Source of the DNA: Atopobium minutum
GTDB taxonomy: Bacteria > Actinomycetota > Coriobacteriia > Coriobacteriales > Atopobiaceae
Direction of reading: 5' to 3'
Length of the DNA stretch: 64,000 nt
NCBI GenBank assembly: GCA_900105895.1
Contig: FNSH01000002.1
Span: 62,001-126,000 of the forward strand
The notes beneath the pieces are model-generated. The model was not told where the DNA came from, searched no databases, and saw nothing but the letters and a program-made list of their open reading frames with translations. Made by a program: the position numbers and the translations under genes. Shown here in pieces: positions 9,020 through 18,350 of the stretch (positions are counted from its first letter, which is position 1; the number at the start of each line of letters is the position of its first letter).

Positions 9020-9598
9020 CTAGCGCAGTGCAACAATGCTTTGAGATACCTCTTGCACGACCTTCTCACCCAAATATGTGCGTACAATTTCTAAGGCAAA
9101 CGCAAGAGCTGTAGCCATCCCCTGGCTGGTAATGATGTTGTCATCATGCACCACAGCAGCATCCACAAGCTTTGCTCCATGCTCGGTTATTAGATGCTGA
9201 AAGCTGGGATTGGCAGTAGCAGAACGCCCCCGTAAAAGCCCTAATTGAGCAAGAATAGAGGGTGCGGCACAAATAGCAGCAATATACTTTTTGGAAGAGA
9301 CAAATTCTTTGAGTGCATCACACAAAGGCTCACAAGCAGCCAAATTGGTGGTACCGGGAAGTCCTCCAGGCAAAACAAGCATGTCATAGGAGTTAAAGTT
9401 AAAATCTGCATCAGGCACACTACATTGACAGCGAAGCGCTACGTTATGAGAAGAGATAACACTGAGCTGCGAAGTAATAGAGACCATATCACAAGGAATA
9501 CCAGCACGATATAAGATGTCTACAACAGTAAGTCCCTCAATCTCTTCCATACCGTTAGCAAAAAATACAGCAACGCGCTTGTCCGTCCGAGCCTCCAT
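9020..9598 (-). CDS. DJ-1/PfpI-family protein (ThiJ-like)
   Basis: The product is 192 residues from ATG 9598, which is preceded by ggggagg (4-base gap); an in-frame TTG at 9616 is less likely. Features are the VAVFFANGMEEIEG start with the conserved Glu, the nucleophile-elbow Cys in AAICAAPSIL, and a downstream His in AAVVHDDN. The family includes YajL and DJ-1, with glyoxalase or chaperone-like roles. It lies head-to-head with the alkyltransferase-like gene, 110 bases apart. Confidence 0.85.
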   Translation of the reverse strand: MEARTDKRVAVFFANGMEEIEGLTVVDILYRAGIPCDMVSITSQLSVISSHNVALRCQCSVPDADFNFNSYDMLVLPGGLPGTTNLAACEPLCDALKEFVSSKKYIAAICAAPSILAQLGLLRGRSATANPSFQHLITEHGAKLVDAAVVHDDNIITSQGMATALAFALEIVRTYLGEKVVQEVSQSIVALR

Positions 9599-9708
9599 GG
9601 TACCTCCCCTATCCAAACACCAGTTCTATATTGTATACTATCACTATTCTCAGACAGTATGTTTGGCATAAAACGGGCACAAGTATGTAAGCATCGCAAC
9701 GTAATGGG

Positions 9709-10026
9709 ATGAGCATGGGACAGTTTAATGAACAGGTCTATGAGGTAGTTAAGCAAATACCTCCTGGTAGAGTGGCAAGCTATGGGCAAGTTGCTCGGAT
9801 GATTGGCAGGCCTCGCAATGCCCGCTTTGTAGGATTTGCCCTACATAGCAACCCTCAGCCCGGTATTATTCCTTGTCACCGTGTTGTGTTTAAAGACGGC
9901 TCGCTCGCACCAGGCTTTGCCTTTGGCGGACCAGAAGCCCAGCGTGCACTTCTGGAACAAGAGGGTATTCAATTTTTAGATGACGGTCGGGTGGATATGG
10001 AACAGTGCTGTTGGGAAGTTTATTAG
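9709..10026 (+). CDS. MGMT-domain protein (O6-alkylguanine alkyltransferase, short form)
   Basis: The 105-residue protein contains only the C-terminal DNA-binding and active-site domain of O6-alkylguanine-DNA alkyltransferase. The acceptor motif IIPCHRVV is present with its Cys, unlike the alkyltransferase-like proteins that carry Trp there. VASYGQVARMIGRPRNAR is the recognition helix-turn-helix with the Arg finger. It may repair alkyl guanine or flag it for excision. The start is at 9709 or at the second ATG, 9715. The stop overlaps the convergent msrC remnant by 4 bases. Confidence 0.85.
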   Translation: MSMGQFNEQVYEVVKQIPPGRVASYGQVARMIGRPRNARFVGFALHSNPQPGIIPCHRVVFKDGSLAPGFAFGGPEAQRALLEQEGIQFLDDGRVDMEQCCWEVY

Positions 10027-10525
10027 CAAGCAAGCGGTTTAAATGCAGTCCAATCAATAAGTTTCTCGATAGCTGCTACCAGCTCTTCTAATAACGTGGC
10101 ATCTTCTGCCGAGAAGCGCGCCAAGCTCGTAGAATCAATATCTAAAACGGCAACCACCCTACCCGAGACATCTCGTACGGGCACCACTATCTCAGAATTG
10201 GAAGCCGCATCACAAGCAATGTGACCAGCAAAGGCATGAACATCGGGTACCAACTGCGTTGTATTCGTTGCAGCACAAACACCACAGACGCCTTTACCCC
10301 ATGCAATGCGCGTGCAAGCAATCTTGCCTTGGAAAGGCCCTAAGACAAGTTCTGGATTCTTCTGTAAGGATTGAGTCTGCTTGTCCTGCAGCATATAAAC
10401 CCAACCCAACTTACATCATCCAGCGTTTCCCACAACAGTGCTACCACATTAGAGAGCGCTGGCAGCCATGCACGGTCGGCTTGCACCAGTTCAAAGGCCT
10501 GTTTTGAGAGCAGAGATTGAGCCAT
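10023..10525 (-). pseudogene. msrC: Free methionine-(R)-sulfoxide reductase, frameshifted
   Basis: Two minus-strand frames together give a protein that follows E. coli MsrC (YebR) closely. Frame one (from ATG 10525) ends in DDVSWVGF and the other frame resumes at YMLQDK, continuing through GPFQGKIACTRI, GVCG and HIACDAASNSEIV with the catalytic Cys residues. The break is at the T-run that is AAA on the plus strand at 10397-10399. One extra T restores 167 residues, the family length. It is either a true frameshift or a base-calling error. The enzyme reduces free Met-R-sulfoxide. Confidence 0.85.
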
Positions 10526-10568
10526 GACATCTTCCTCATGCTTGAATATGCTTTACGCTACAAAAAGG

Positions 10569-11801
10569 CTATTGCTTAAGGCAGATAAGATCGAGCGGGT
10601 CAACCGCAAAGGGAAGCCAAATTTTATAGGTTCCCATAGTGCGAGACATCACATCACAGGGTGTGTAGGCGTCATACCCATTCCACTGCTCAACCGTTCC
10701 CAGCGTGCACTCGCGGATGGGATAGTGTGCCGATAAAACCTGGAGCTGATCGGAAGCCTTGGCCTTATTGCGACAATGTACCTGAACCTCATACCTTCCC
10801 TGCTCGTCAGGCTTCTCAGCGCAAGCAATGACGGAAGCAACCATAAGACGGTCGCGCATATAGTCCACATGACCAGGGTTTTGGGTAGGATTGCCATAGA
10901 AGAATCCGGTGGAGTACGGACGGTGGCTCACGGCGTCAAGCTCGCTGATCCACTGTTGGGCTGGCTCTCCATCTAGAACATGGCGATATGCATTGGTAAC
11001 ACAGGCAGTATAATATGCCCCTTTTGCACGACCCTCAATCTTGATGGTGTCCACTCCAGCGGCCGCTATATCATCGAGGTGTTCCAGCATGCACAGATCA
11101 TTAGAGGACAAGATGTAGCTCCACTTGTCATCTTGTTCTATATCCATACGACGGGTATCTGGTTTGGACTCCTCTACCAACGCCCAGCCCCAACGGCAAG
11201 GCTGTGTGCAAGCACCCACATTAGCCCCACGCTCTCGACCAACCAGTTCACTGGACAAAAAACACCTGCCCGATACCGCCATACACATAGAACCATGGGC
11301 AAAAACTTCAAGCTCAAGCTCAGAACTTACTCGACGACGAAGCTCAGCTATTTCCGCCAGGGCCATTTCTCGAGCAAGCACAAGGCGGCGCGCACCTAAG
11401 CGCATATACTGCTCGGCAGCAAGCGCATTCATGACGGACGCTTGCGTAGAGACATGAAGCGCAAGCTTTGGTGCATATTTTTGTACCAATGCCATACCGC
11501 CCAGATCAGCCACAATAGCAGCGTCAACACCAATGTGATTGATAAAGTCAAGATATGCAGGCAAACCATCGGTATCCTCATCACGCATGATGGTATTAAG
11601 CGTGATGTGCACACTGGCGTTTTTGCTATGAGCCAGCTTTACCGCTTCTTCTAGCTGCACATTATCAAAGTTTTTGCTGCGCGCGCGCATACCCCACTGC
11701 TTGCCAGCTAAAAAAACTTCATGAGCGCCAAAGTGCAAGGCCATTTGTAATTGTTCAGGACCACCCGCTGGTGAAAGTAGACGAAGGGGCAACGCAGACA
11801 T
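10569..11801 (-). CDS. Peptidase U32 family protein (TrhP-like)
   Basis: The 410-residue protein starts with LLSPAGGPEQLQMALHFGA and has the U32 core around residues 165-215: AHGSMCMAVSGRCFLSS followed by GACTQPCRW. These Cys residues probably hold an iron-sulfur cluster in this family. Relatives take part in prephenate-dependent tRNA uridine hydroxylation or rRNA modification rather than proteolysis. A conserved IKIEGR motif follows. It is preceded by the hairpin at 11842-11883. The exact RNA target is not clear. Confidence 0.85.
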   Translation of the reverse strand: MSALPLRLLSPAGGPEQLQMALHFGAHEVFLAGKQWGMRARSKNFDNVQLEEAVKLAHSKNASVHITLNTIMRDEDTDGLPAYLDFINHIGVDAAIVADLGGMALVQKYAPKLALHVSTQASVMNALAAEQYMRLGARRLVLAREMALAEIAELRRRVSSELELEVFAHGSMCMAVSGRCFLSSELVGRERGANVGACTQPCRWGWALVEESKPDTRRMDIEQDDKWSYILSSNDLCMLEHLDDIAAAGVDTIKIEGRAKGAYYTACVTNAYRHVLDGEPAQQWISELDAVSHRPYSTGFFYGNPTQNPGHVDYMRDRLMVASVIACAEKPDEQGRYEVQVHCRNKAKASDQLQVLSAHYPIRECTLGTVEQWNGYDAYTPCDVMSRTMGTYKIWLPFAVDPLDLICLKQ

Positions 11802-11841
11802 AGAACTCCTCGTTCAACCGTCATTTTTGAAATCACATGAA

Positions 11842-11883
11842 ATGACAAAGGAACCACATCTTTTGATGTGGTTCCTTTGTCAT
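11842..11883. repeat. Perfect 19-bp palindromic hairpin, REP-like
   Basis: Bases 11842-11860 and 11865-11883 are exact reverse complements with a TTTT loop. The arms contain gacaaaggaacc and ggttcctttgtc. There is no clean T-tract on either strand, so a simple terminator is only one option. It lies between the end of the DUF3825 gene and the start of the U32 gene on the minus strand. The composition recalls dispersed palindromes associated with Y1 (REP) transposases, which is inference. Confidence 0.7.
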
Positions 11884-12003
11884 AATTCAAAAAAACAATC
11901 AGTACAAAACAGAACACTAATGCAAAACAAAAATAGTAAGAACAAGAAATAGTAATATAATTATTATATCCAAACTCCCATAAAAGTCAATAGCTCTCAG
12001 TTC

Positions 12004-12750
12004 TTATCTCTCAATTTTAAGCCATGCACTATCTGGTCGCGCAATTAAGCGAGCATTATTATATGCCATATCAAGAGTTAAACAGGTATGACCTAGATAC
12101 TGATCTCCTGACTCACTCTTACTAACAACAAGCGCTAAATCAGGAACACTCGGATCAATTAGGCATATCGGAATAAGCAACTGAATATGCCCTCTGTAAT
12201 ATTGGGGCACTGCTGTCTTATAATTTGCATCTATCATATGCTTTGCATGCTTTATTGCACCATCAAACAGAATTTCTCTATTCATTTCTTCGCGCACTGA
12301 CTTGGGAATACGATTTCGATTTTCTGTATTTCCAAATATATGTGCATATTGCGGACAGATTTCACAGTTTGTATCAAAAACTAAATCAGCTGGGTTTTCA
12401 AAATAGTTTGCCCTTTTAGGACGAGATGAAATCCCCATTGATGTCAATTGATACTCAGTGTAGAAGCCGTTGAGGAACCACTTTTGACGATTAGGAATTT
12501 CATTCCTCGTAAAATAGGTATAGATTGCTTCGTAATGTTCTGTATATAATCCCGTGTTAAAAAGTGCATAGTCTTCTGACTGAAATATATTGTTCTCTTC
12601 AACTAGCTTCAAAAAAGTATGCATTATATAGCTTTTAAGTATTGTATTTGTTGGTTGATTGTCAAAATTCCATTTTTCTGGACACATTCCAGAAAGATAT
12701 GAAAGCTTCTTACCAAATTCATGACAAAATGCAAACTCAAACAATTCCAT
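12004..12750 (-). CDS. DUF3825 domain protein
   Basis: From ATG 12750 (GGAGG six bases upstream) the product is 248 residues; an open extension to 12867 is probably untranslated. The body matches my recollection of DUF3825: LFNTGLYTEHYEAIYTYF, WFLNGFY, a DLVFDTNCEI segment, NYKTAVPQYY and the C-terminal LTLDMAYNNARLIARPDS. Function is not established; the domain is often found with RNA-binding modules. The gene is clearly more AT-rich than its neighbours, suggesting transfer. It follows the ABC importer in the same direction but has its own AT-rich leader. Confidence 0.78.
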   Translation of the reverse strand: MELFEFAFCHEFGKKLSYLSGMCPEKWNFDNQPTNTILKSYIMHTFLKLVEENNIFQSEDYALFNTGLYTEHYEAIYTYFTRNEIPNRQKWFLNGFYTEYQLTSMGISSRPKRANYFENPADLVFDTNCEICPQYAHIFGNTENRNRIPKSVREEMNREILFDGAIKHAKHMIDANYKTAVPQYYRGHIQLLIPICLIDPSVPDLALVVSKSESGDQYLGHTCLTLDMAYNNARLIARPDSAWLKIER

Positions 12751-12847
12751 AGCACTCCTCCTTAATAAACTAGTTGTAATTATCAATATAGTGAACTCAA
12801 ACTGATAAACATATAAGGTATTTGGTGAACGGATATCTAACAAATTT

Positions 12848-13927
12848 TTACAAGACGTGAACCTCATCCTTGGTAAAGTTTACGAAAGCCTCATCACCTA
12901 CGTTATAAATCTTGTGCGTACGAGGATTGAAGTCCGTGATCTTAATAAGACAATCACCCACCATAACCTGATAGTTTTGGTAATGGCCCATAAAGCGAGA
13001 CAGCACCACCTTGCAAGGCAGGACACCTTGGTCCGCAAGCGTAGCAGACTCAGGACGCAAAACAATACAGCACGCGCTTCCCTTCTGCAGGTGTTTGCAG
13101 CCGTCCACCTCAAGAGTCTGTCCTTCAAAGCTGCACAGAGCACTTTCTTCCGTGGGCTTATCGGTAACCGTGGCATGAAGGAAGTTAGATTCACCGATAA
13201 AGTCTGCGACAAATTCATCTTTTGGATGATAGTACACGGTTTGCGGATCACCAATTTGGTCCACGAGACCCTTCTTCATAACAATAATGTTGTCGGACAA
13301 TGCCATGGCCTCAGACTGGTCATGTGTAACATAAATAGCAGTAATGCCAGCCTGTTGCTGAATACGACGGATCTCATTACGCATATCTACGCGCAGTTTG
13401 GCGTCCAAGTTAGACAAAGGCTCATCAAAGAGCAGGACACTAGGCTCAATGACCAAAGCGCGGGCCAGCGCAACACGCTGCTGCTGACCACCAGATAGCT
13501 GGTTGGTCATACGATCTTCCATGCCCTCCAGACCTACCAGCTTAAGGATGTTGAGGACCTTTTCGCGAATGGTCGCTTTATCCATCTTGCGCAGCTTGAG
13601 GCCGTACGCAACATTATCAAAAATATTGTAATGAGGCAGCAAGGCATAGCTTTGGAACACCATTGCCGTATCACGATTATTGGGTGTGATCTCATCAATC
13701 TGCTCATCGCCCAAGAAAATCTTGCCTTCATCCGGAGATTCAAAGCCAGCAATCATACGTAAAATGGTGGTCTTACCACAGCCGGAAGGTCCAAGCAGGG
13801 TCACAAACTCGCCGGGATTGATGGTGATGTTGGCATCATGAACGGCGTAAAAGTCTTTACCTGTTTTAGGATCCTGATAAATCTTGGAAACGTGCTCCAG
13901 AGTAATACCTTTTTTCTGCTTAGTCAT
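12848..13927 (-). CDS. ABC importer ATPase, Fe3+/polyamine (FbpC/PotA) type
   Basis: The 359-residue protein has Walker A GPSGCGKTT, the signature [15 protein letters not shown], Walker B VLLFDEPLSNLD and the switch His in VTHDQ. A C-terminal TOBE-like domain (residues 245-359) follows. It is the ATPase of the importer encoded immediately upstream: the permease stop is 3 bases away. Organisation and the binding protein type (AfuA-like) point to ferric iron or a small organic ligand. Confidence 0.9.
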   Translation of the reverse strand: MTKQKKGITLEHVSKIYQDPKTGKDFYAVHDANITINPGEFVTLLGPSGCGKTTILRMIAGFESPDEGKIFLGDEQIDEITPNNRDTAMVFQSYALLPHYNIFDNVAYGLKLRKMDKATIREKVLNILKLVGLEGMEDRMTNQLSGGQQQRVALARALVIEPSVLLFDEPLSNLDAKLRVDMRNEIRRIQQQAGITAIYVTHDQSEAMALSDNIIVMKKGLVDQIGDPQTVYYHPKDEFVADFIGESNFLHATVTDKPTEESALCSFEGQTLEVDGCKHLQKGSACCIVLRPESATLADQGVLPCKVVLSRFMGHYQNYQVMVGDCLIKITDFNPRTHKIYNVGDEAFVNFTKDEVHVL

Positions 13928-13930
13928 GAG

Positions 13931-15641
13931 TTACTCCTCCTTGAGTGCTTGACTGGTTCCGAAGTGCTTCATGACCCAGTTCATTAACAAGACCGAACCG
14001 TAGGTAATTACAATAAGAATGGTTGCAAAAGCACAGGCCATACCATATGAACCCTTGCCTGCAAACTCGTTAATCTGAACAGTAATGAGTAAGAACTGTG
14101 GTGTAACCAGCAAAATAACTGCGGAAATTGCCGTAATGGAACGAACAAACGCCGTAACCAAACCGGACAGGAATGAGTCTTTAATAAGCGGTAAGGTAAC
14201 CGTCATAAAGACCGTAAAACTATCAGCGCCCATATCGTAGGCGGATTCCTCAATGGACTTATCGATCTGACGTAAGGCAGAAATACCAGAACGCGTACCC
14301 GTTGGAAGCGAACGTACGACAAACACGATAATCAAAATTAAGCCAGTACCATACAGGCCCTGCATAAATCCGGTATGCAAAATACCGCTAGAAAAACCAC
14401 GGATGTAACCAACACCCAAAACGGTACCAGGAACTGCCATGGCCAACATGGACACAGCCTCTATAAAGCCACGGAATCTAAAGCGCCGCTTAACAACAAG
14501 GTAAGAAATGATCATGGACAAAAGCGCAGTAATGGGGGCAGCAATAAGCGACAACATAAAGGAGTCGCGGAAGGCCTGCAAGCCATGATACTTAGTAAAT
14601 ACCAAGGTAAACCACTTGGTCGTGAGGGCATAGTTGGAGCCCCAGGAACGCACAAATGACCCGTAAGGAACCATCAGGTACATGGAAATGACAAAGATTG
14701 CTACACCACCGCACAAAAGAGAAAGCGGTATACGTACAGAATTATCGGTAATCAACATGCGCGCACGGCTTGCTTTACCAGAAAGCGTTGAGGTGCTTTT
14801 TGCCTCAAGGATATACTTCTGAACAATAAACATCAGAAGGGTGATGGCAAGCAAAATAACGGCCATTGCAGCAGCACCTTGTTTGTCATACGCACCGGTA
14901 ATCTGCAAATAGATGGATGTTGCTAGCGTATCGTATCCACCACCGATAATCATAGGGTTAGCAAAGTCTGCAATGGACTCAATAAAAGAAACGAGAAACG
15001 CATTGCCCAGACCAGGCAAAATCAAAGGAAGCGTTACACTGGTGAACACTTTCCAACGGCTTGCCCCCATATCGCGTGCTGCCTCTTCTAGGGACGGATC
15101 AATGTTTTTAAGGAGTCCCTTGAGCATCATATAGCACACAGGGAAAAACGTCATAGTCTGAACGATAAAGATACCCCAAAAGCCATAGATATTGTTGTCA
15201 TAAATGCCCAGTAAACTGCGGGTAATAAGGCCTTTTTTTACCAAACATCATGATCATAGAAAGAGACAGCACAAAGGGAGGTGACACAACAGGGAGCATG
15301 GATACAACCCTAAACAGAATATCCATGAAGCGGGTATGCAGCTTAACGTAGACCTCTACATAGGCAAAGAGCAAGCCGATAAGTGCTGACAAAATACCAA
15401 CCGCAAAGCCCACCCTTAAGGTATTGGAGATCGATCGCGTAAACGAAGGTAACGCCAAAATGCGATGAAATACATCAAGCGTTATCCCCTTTTCTGAGAC
15501 AACGGAATCTACCATAAGAATGGCTAGAGGATATAAGATAAATAAGGTAAGAAATACAATCAATACGATAATGGTCGTAACCAAAATCGGGTCACCCAAC
15601 AGCTTTTTTCGATCAAGCCGAGCGCTTTGGGTCTTTGCCAT
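13931..15641 (-). pseudogene. Double permease of the Fe3+-type ABC importer, frameshifted at a homopolymer
   Basis: Two minus-strand frames form one FbpB/ThiP-like permease. The first (ATG 15641, agga upstream) reads through SLSMIMMFGKK. The second resumes with GLITRSLLGIYDN and carries the conserved EAA loops (EEAARDMGASRWKVF, EESAYDMGADSFTVF) of two BPD modules. The frames join at a run of seven A (T on plus, 15233-15239); six would give a 569-residue protein, normal for the family. About 12 membrane segments. It may be a true lesion, phase variation, slippage-corrected expression, or sequencing error. Confidence 0.85.
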
Positions 15642-15680
15642 ACTACTTCCTAACTCCATGCGTCTGTATTTGCAAATCAA

Positions 15681-15711
15681 ACCGGGTAGACGAACTTTCC
15701 GTCTGCCCGGT
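15681..15711 (-). promoter_or_regulatory. Intercistronic stem-loop after the binding protein gene
   Basis: A 12-bp stem (15681-15692 with 15700-15711, one mismatch or wobble) with a 7-base loop lies between the binding protein stop and the permease start. There is no T-tract. Such stem-loops commonly protect the upstream binding-protein message or reduce read-through, giving more binding protein than permease. Confidence 0.6.
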
Positions 15712-15773
15712 CTTTAGAGTAGCAAACTTGAGAGGTTTTGCTGACATCAAACTTATATAGACATGCAGATACG

Positions 15774-16919
15774 CTATTCCGTCTTAAAGCGATTATCGCC
15801 GCCACCCAGAGCCTGCATGACATCCTTTACGTACTGCTCGGTATGCTGCTTTGCATCCTCAAAGTCATAATCCATTACGTTGTTGGGATCCAAGCCATAC
15901 TCTTCTGCAATCTTAGGCTGCTGAGCATTGTCGATTACCAAGAACTGATAGGCACCGTTTTCCTGTGCACGATTTACACAAGCGGGAGAAAGCGCATATT
16001 CAACCCAGAGCTTTGCAGCGTTAGGATGCGTTGCACCCTTAAAAATAGCCGTTGCGCCAACCTCATAAGAAGCACCAGAGGAAGGAATCTGAAGACCAAT
16101 ATTGTCATGCTCTTGATCAACAATCTGATAAATACCGTCATGCAACATACCCAAACCAATGGTGCACTCTCCGGTACCAATAGCCTTAGAAGGACCAGAG
16201 CCACTCTTGGTGTACTGAGCAATGTTCTTGTCAAGATTTACGAGATACTCAATGCCTTTGTCATGGCCATACTTCTGGATAACCGTGTTTACAACCAGCT
16301 TAGCAGTGCCAGCAGTGTTGTAGTTAGAAGACCAAATCAGACCCTTGTACTTCTCATCCGTAAGATCTGCATAGTCCTTAGGAGCATCAATCTTGAGGCG
16401 CTCAAGCTCTTCCTTATCGTACATAATACCGAGAATACCCTTGTAAACGCCATACCAGTCATTATTGGTAGACTTAAACTTATCAGAGATAAGGTGAGAA
16501 GCGTTCTTGGGGTCATACTGCTCCAGCAGGCCCTTAGAAGAAACAACATTGTATGGATCTGTAGTGCCACCAAACCATACGTCTGCAGAGGGATGACCGT
16601 TCTCTTCTTCTATCTTTGCTGCAACCTCACCAGTAGAAAGGCGCTGTGCCTGCACATCAATGCCATACAGCTTTTTGAAATTATCGCAAACTGCTGTCAT
16701 GTGCTCCTCTTCGCAGGAACCATATACAATGAGTTTGCCCTCTTCCTTAGCAGCCTTAACTAATTCTTCTGGAGCACCAATAGCCTCTACTGTATTGGTA
16801 TCGGTAACGTTAGCGGGCTTAGCCTTGTCTTCAGAGCCACCCTTGCTGCATGCTGCCATGCCAAGACCAGCAACCACCGCACTAGCACCAAGGAAGTTAC
16901 GACGAGTAAGGTTAATCAT
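15774..16919 (-). CDS. Extracellular solute-binding lipoprotein, AfuA/Fe3+ type
   Basis: Starting at ATG 16919, the 381-residue protein has a twin-arginine signal (LTRRNFLGASAVV) that ends in a lipobox-like MAAC. It is therefore probably Tat-exported and lipid-anchored. The mature part is the COG1840 fold: KLIVYGSCEEEHM, ADVWFGGTTDPY and later GATAIFKGATHPNAA. Relatives bind ferric iron or aminoethylphosphonate. An in-frame GTG at 16961 would hide the signal and is rejected. It heads the importer operon. Confidence 0.9.
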   Translation of the reverse strand: MINLTRRNFLGASAVVAGLGMAACSKGGSEDKAKPANVTDTNTVEAIGAPEELVKAAKEEGKLIVYGSCEEEHMTAVCDNFKKLYGIDVQAQRLSTGEVAAKIEEENGHPSADVWFGGTTDPYNVVSSKGLLEQYDPKNASHLISDKFKSTNNDWYGVYKGILGIMYDKEELERLKIDAPKDYADLTDEKYKGLIWSSNYNTAGTAKLVVNTVIQKYGHDKGIEYLVNLDKNIAQYTKSGSGPSKAIGTGECTIGLGMLHDGIYQIVDQEHDNIGLQIPSSGASYEVGATAIFKGATHPNAAKLWVEYALSPACVNRAQENGAYQFLVIDNAQQPKIAEEYGLDPNNVMDYDFEDAKQHTEQYVKDVMQALGGGDNRFKTE

Positions 16920-16975
16920 AAAAACTTCTTTCTCTCTTAGCCATTCACTATAAGTGCTCACAGGTACGATGAAAG

Positions 16976-17007
16976 AATACCTATTTATTACAATACCTAT
17001 TTATTAC
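16976..17007 (-). promoter_or_regulatory. Perfect tandem 16-bp repeat upstream of the iron-type importer
   Basis: The 16-mer aatacctatttattac occurs at 16976-16991 and again at 16992-17007 without spacer. It lies about 57 bases upstream of the binding-protein start, where a promoter or operator is expected. It may be a regulator binding site, for example for an iron-responsive repressor. Confidence 0.7.
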
Positions 17008-17054
17008 TAATGTTACGTACATTGGAAGCATTGATAAGCACTATTCGCCCAGTG

Positions 17055-17153
17055 GACGATTTTTAGCGGTTCTCGTCATGTTTTATTGCTACCTGATGCC
17101 GTTTATCGATTCTTGGCGCCGTTAAGCGGTTTTTGATACCGTTAGCGATTCTC
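17055..17153 (-). repeat. Degenerate tandem array (5 x about 20 bp) starting at the ndpA stop
   Basis: Reading the minus strand from 17153, five units of 19-20 bases end at 17135, 17115, 17095, 17075 and 17055. Each has a TAA trinucleotide at the equivalent place (for example CGCTAACGG, CGCTTAACGG, CGATAAACGG). The gene's own stop is in unit 1. Unit 4 is the most diverged. Confidence 0.75.
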
Positions 17154-18248
17154 GATACTCCCGACGTTTTTGATCTCTATGCAAATCTTGCCGTTATCCG
17201 TACGCTCAAAGGAAATAAATTCTGATGAGCCGGCATACTCAGAGGGAAACATAATTTCAATCCCTGTATTGGTACGAATGCGATGGTTCTTTGCAAGACG
17301 TTTTGCATCTGACTTGGCCACACTTATGCGTTCTGGAAGAGACGTCTGTGTTGCCTCACGCTCATAGTATTCTGCCGCATCTGGACTGGACTGTGCAAAA
17401 ACAGCCTTGCCAACCTCTGCAGGAGTAACATCACAGGCCGCAGAGGCGCGCTCGATAACATATGACTTTACCTTTGCTGCAGCAACAGCAGATTCCAAGC
17501 CGTGTTTTTGCGCCACATCCTCCACTAACTTAGTAACGGTATCTACCACCTCTTTATTGGAGGCAATGGAAGAACACTGCAACAAGAGTTCTGGAATGAT
17601 GAAGGACTTCTTGCCCATGACAAGGCGCTCAACATCATGAAAATCAATACTCAGGCTATCCGCTTTTACCAACACATAGGTATCAATTTTTTGGGAAGGA
17701 TTGGGAAGTGTAGAGTCATAACGAACAATATCGTTATACGCTTGGCCATCTCTATTGCGCACATCATGTATAAAGGCTTGTTTGCGCGGTAACAGCAACA
17801 GAGCAAGACCGCGCGTTCCTTCGCTATCATAGGCGTCGTCTGGACTGGAAATGGCAGCAGACTCAGTGGACTGAACCGCTTGTTCGCCCTGAACCGCCTG
17901 CACACCCGTTTTCATATCTCCGGTATCGACAAAATCAACTACCAGTAAATCACAGGCATCCAGATCCTCACTTTTGCGCAGCGCATCATAAAAGCTGAGG
18001 GCAATATCTGCAGAAATATCCAAGAAGCTACGATGCCCAGAAAAATAGCGCTGTAGCTCTTGTTTAAAGTTTGACTCTGGCGCAAACTGACCATGCTTTG
18101 ACTCGGCATTTGCCAAAATACGACGCACACTACGCGTTACATACGACTTAGTCTGCTTAACCTGAAGATCTATCTCACACTGAGAAATATCACATTCGCC
18201 TATTTCCAGCTCAAACCCATGCAAAGCAGCATGCTTAATACGAAGCAA
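17142..18248 (-). CDS. NdpA/YejK-like nucleoid-associated protein
   Basis: The 368-residue protein fits the nucleoid-associated NdpA family (PF04245). It has the N-terminal LRIKHAALHGFE segment, a central LDACDLLVVDF then LALLLLPRKQAF strand pair, and a C-terminal GIEIMFPSEY. Family members bind DNA or occur beside defence and repair genes; the function here is not known. An Ala/Gln/Glu-rich insertion lies near residues 115-145. The 3' end carries the tandem array described at 17055-17153. Confidence 0.78.
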   Translation of the reverse strand: MLRIKHAALHGFELEIGECDISQCEIDLQVKQTKSYVTRSVRRILANAESKHGQFAPESNFKQELQRYFSGHRSFLDISADIALSFYDALRKSEDLDACDLLVVDFVDTGDMKTGVQAVQGEQAVQSTESAAISSPDDAYDSEGTRGLALLLLPRKQAFIHDVRNRDGQAYNDIVRYDSTLPNPSQKIDTYVLVKADSLSIDFHDVERLVMGKKSFIIPELLLQCSSIASNKEVVDTVTKLVEDVAQKHGLESAVAAAKVKSYVIERASAACDVTPAEVGKAVFAQSSPDAAEYYEREATQTSLPERISVAKSDAKRLAKNHRIRTNTGIEIMFPSEYAGSSEFISFERTDNGKICIEIKNVGSIENR

Positions 18249-18350
18249 AAGTCCTCCTCAAAACACAGCAAACAACAGTTTTACGCCATCTTACAACCAT
18301 GTATACAAACCATAAGGCATTCAGAATAGCAAACCAAAGTCACAAACAGC

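Noticed and set aside
15738..16763. Plus-strand open frame of 341 residues
   Set aside because: Complete shadow of the solute-binding protein gene on the minus strand; no domain and no ribosome site.
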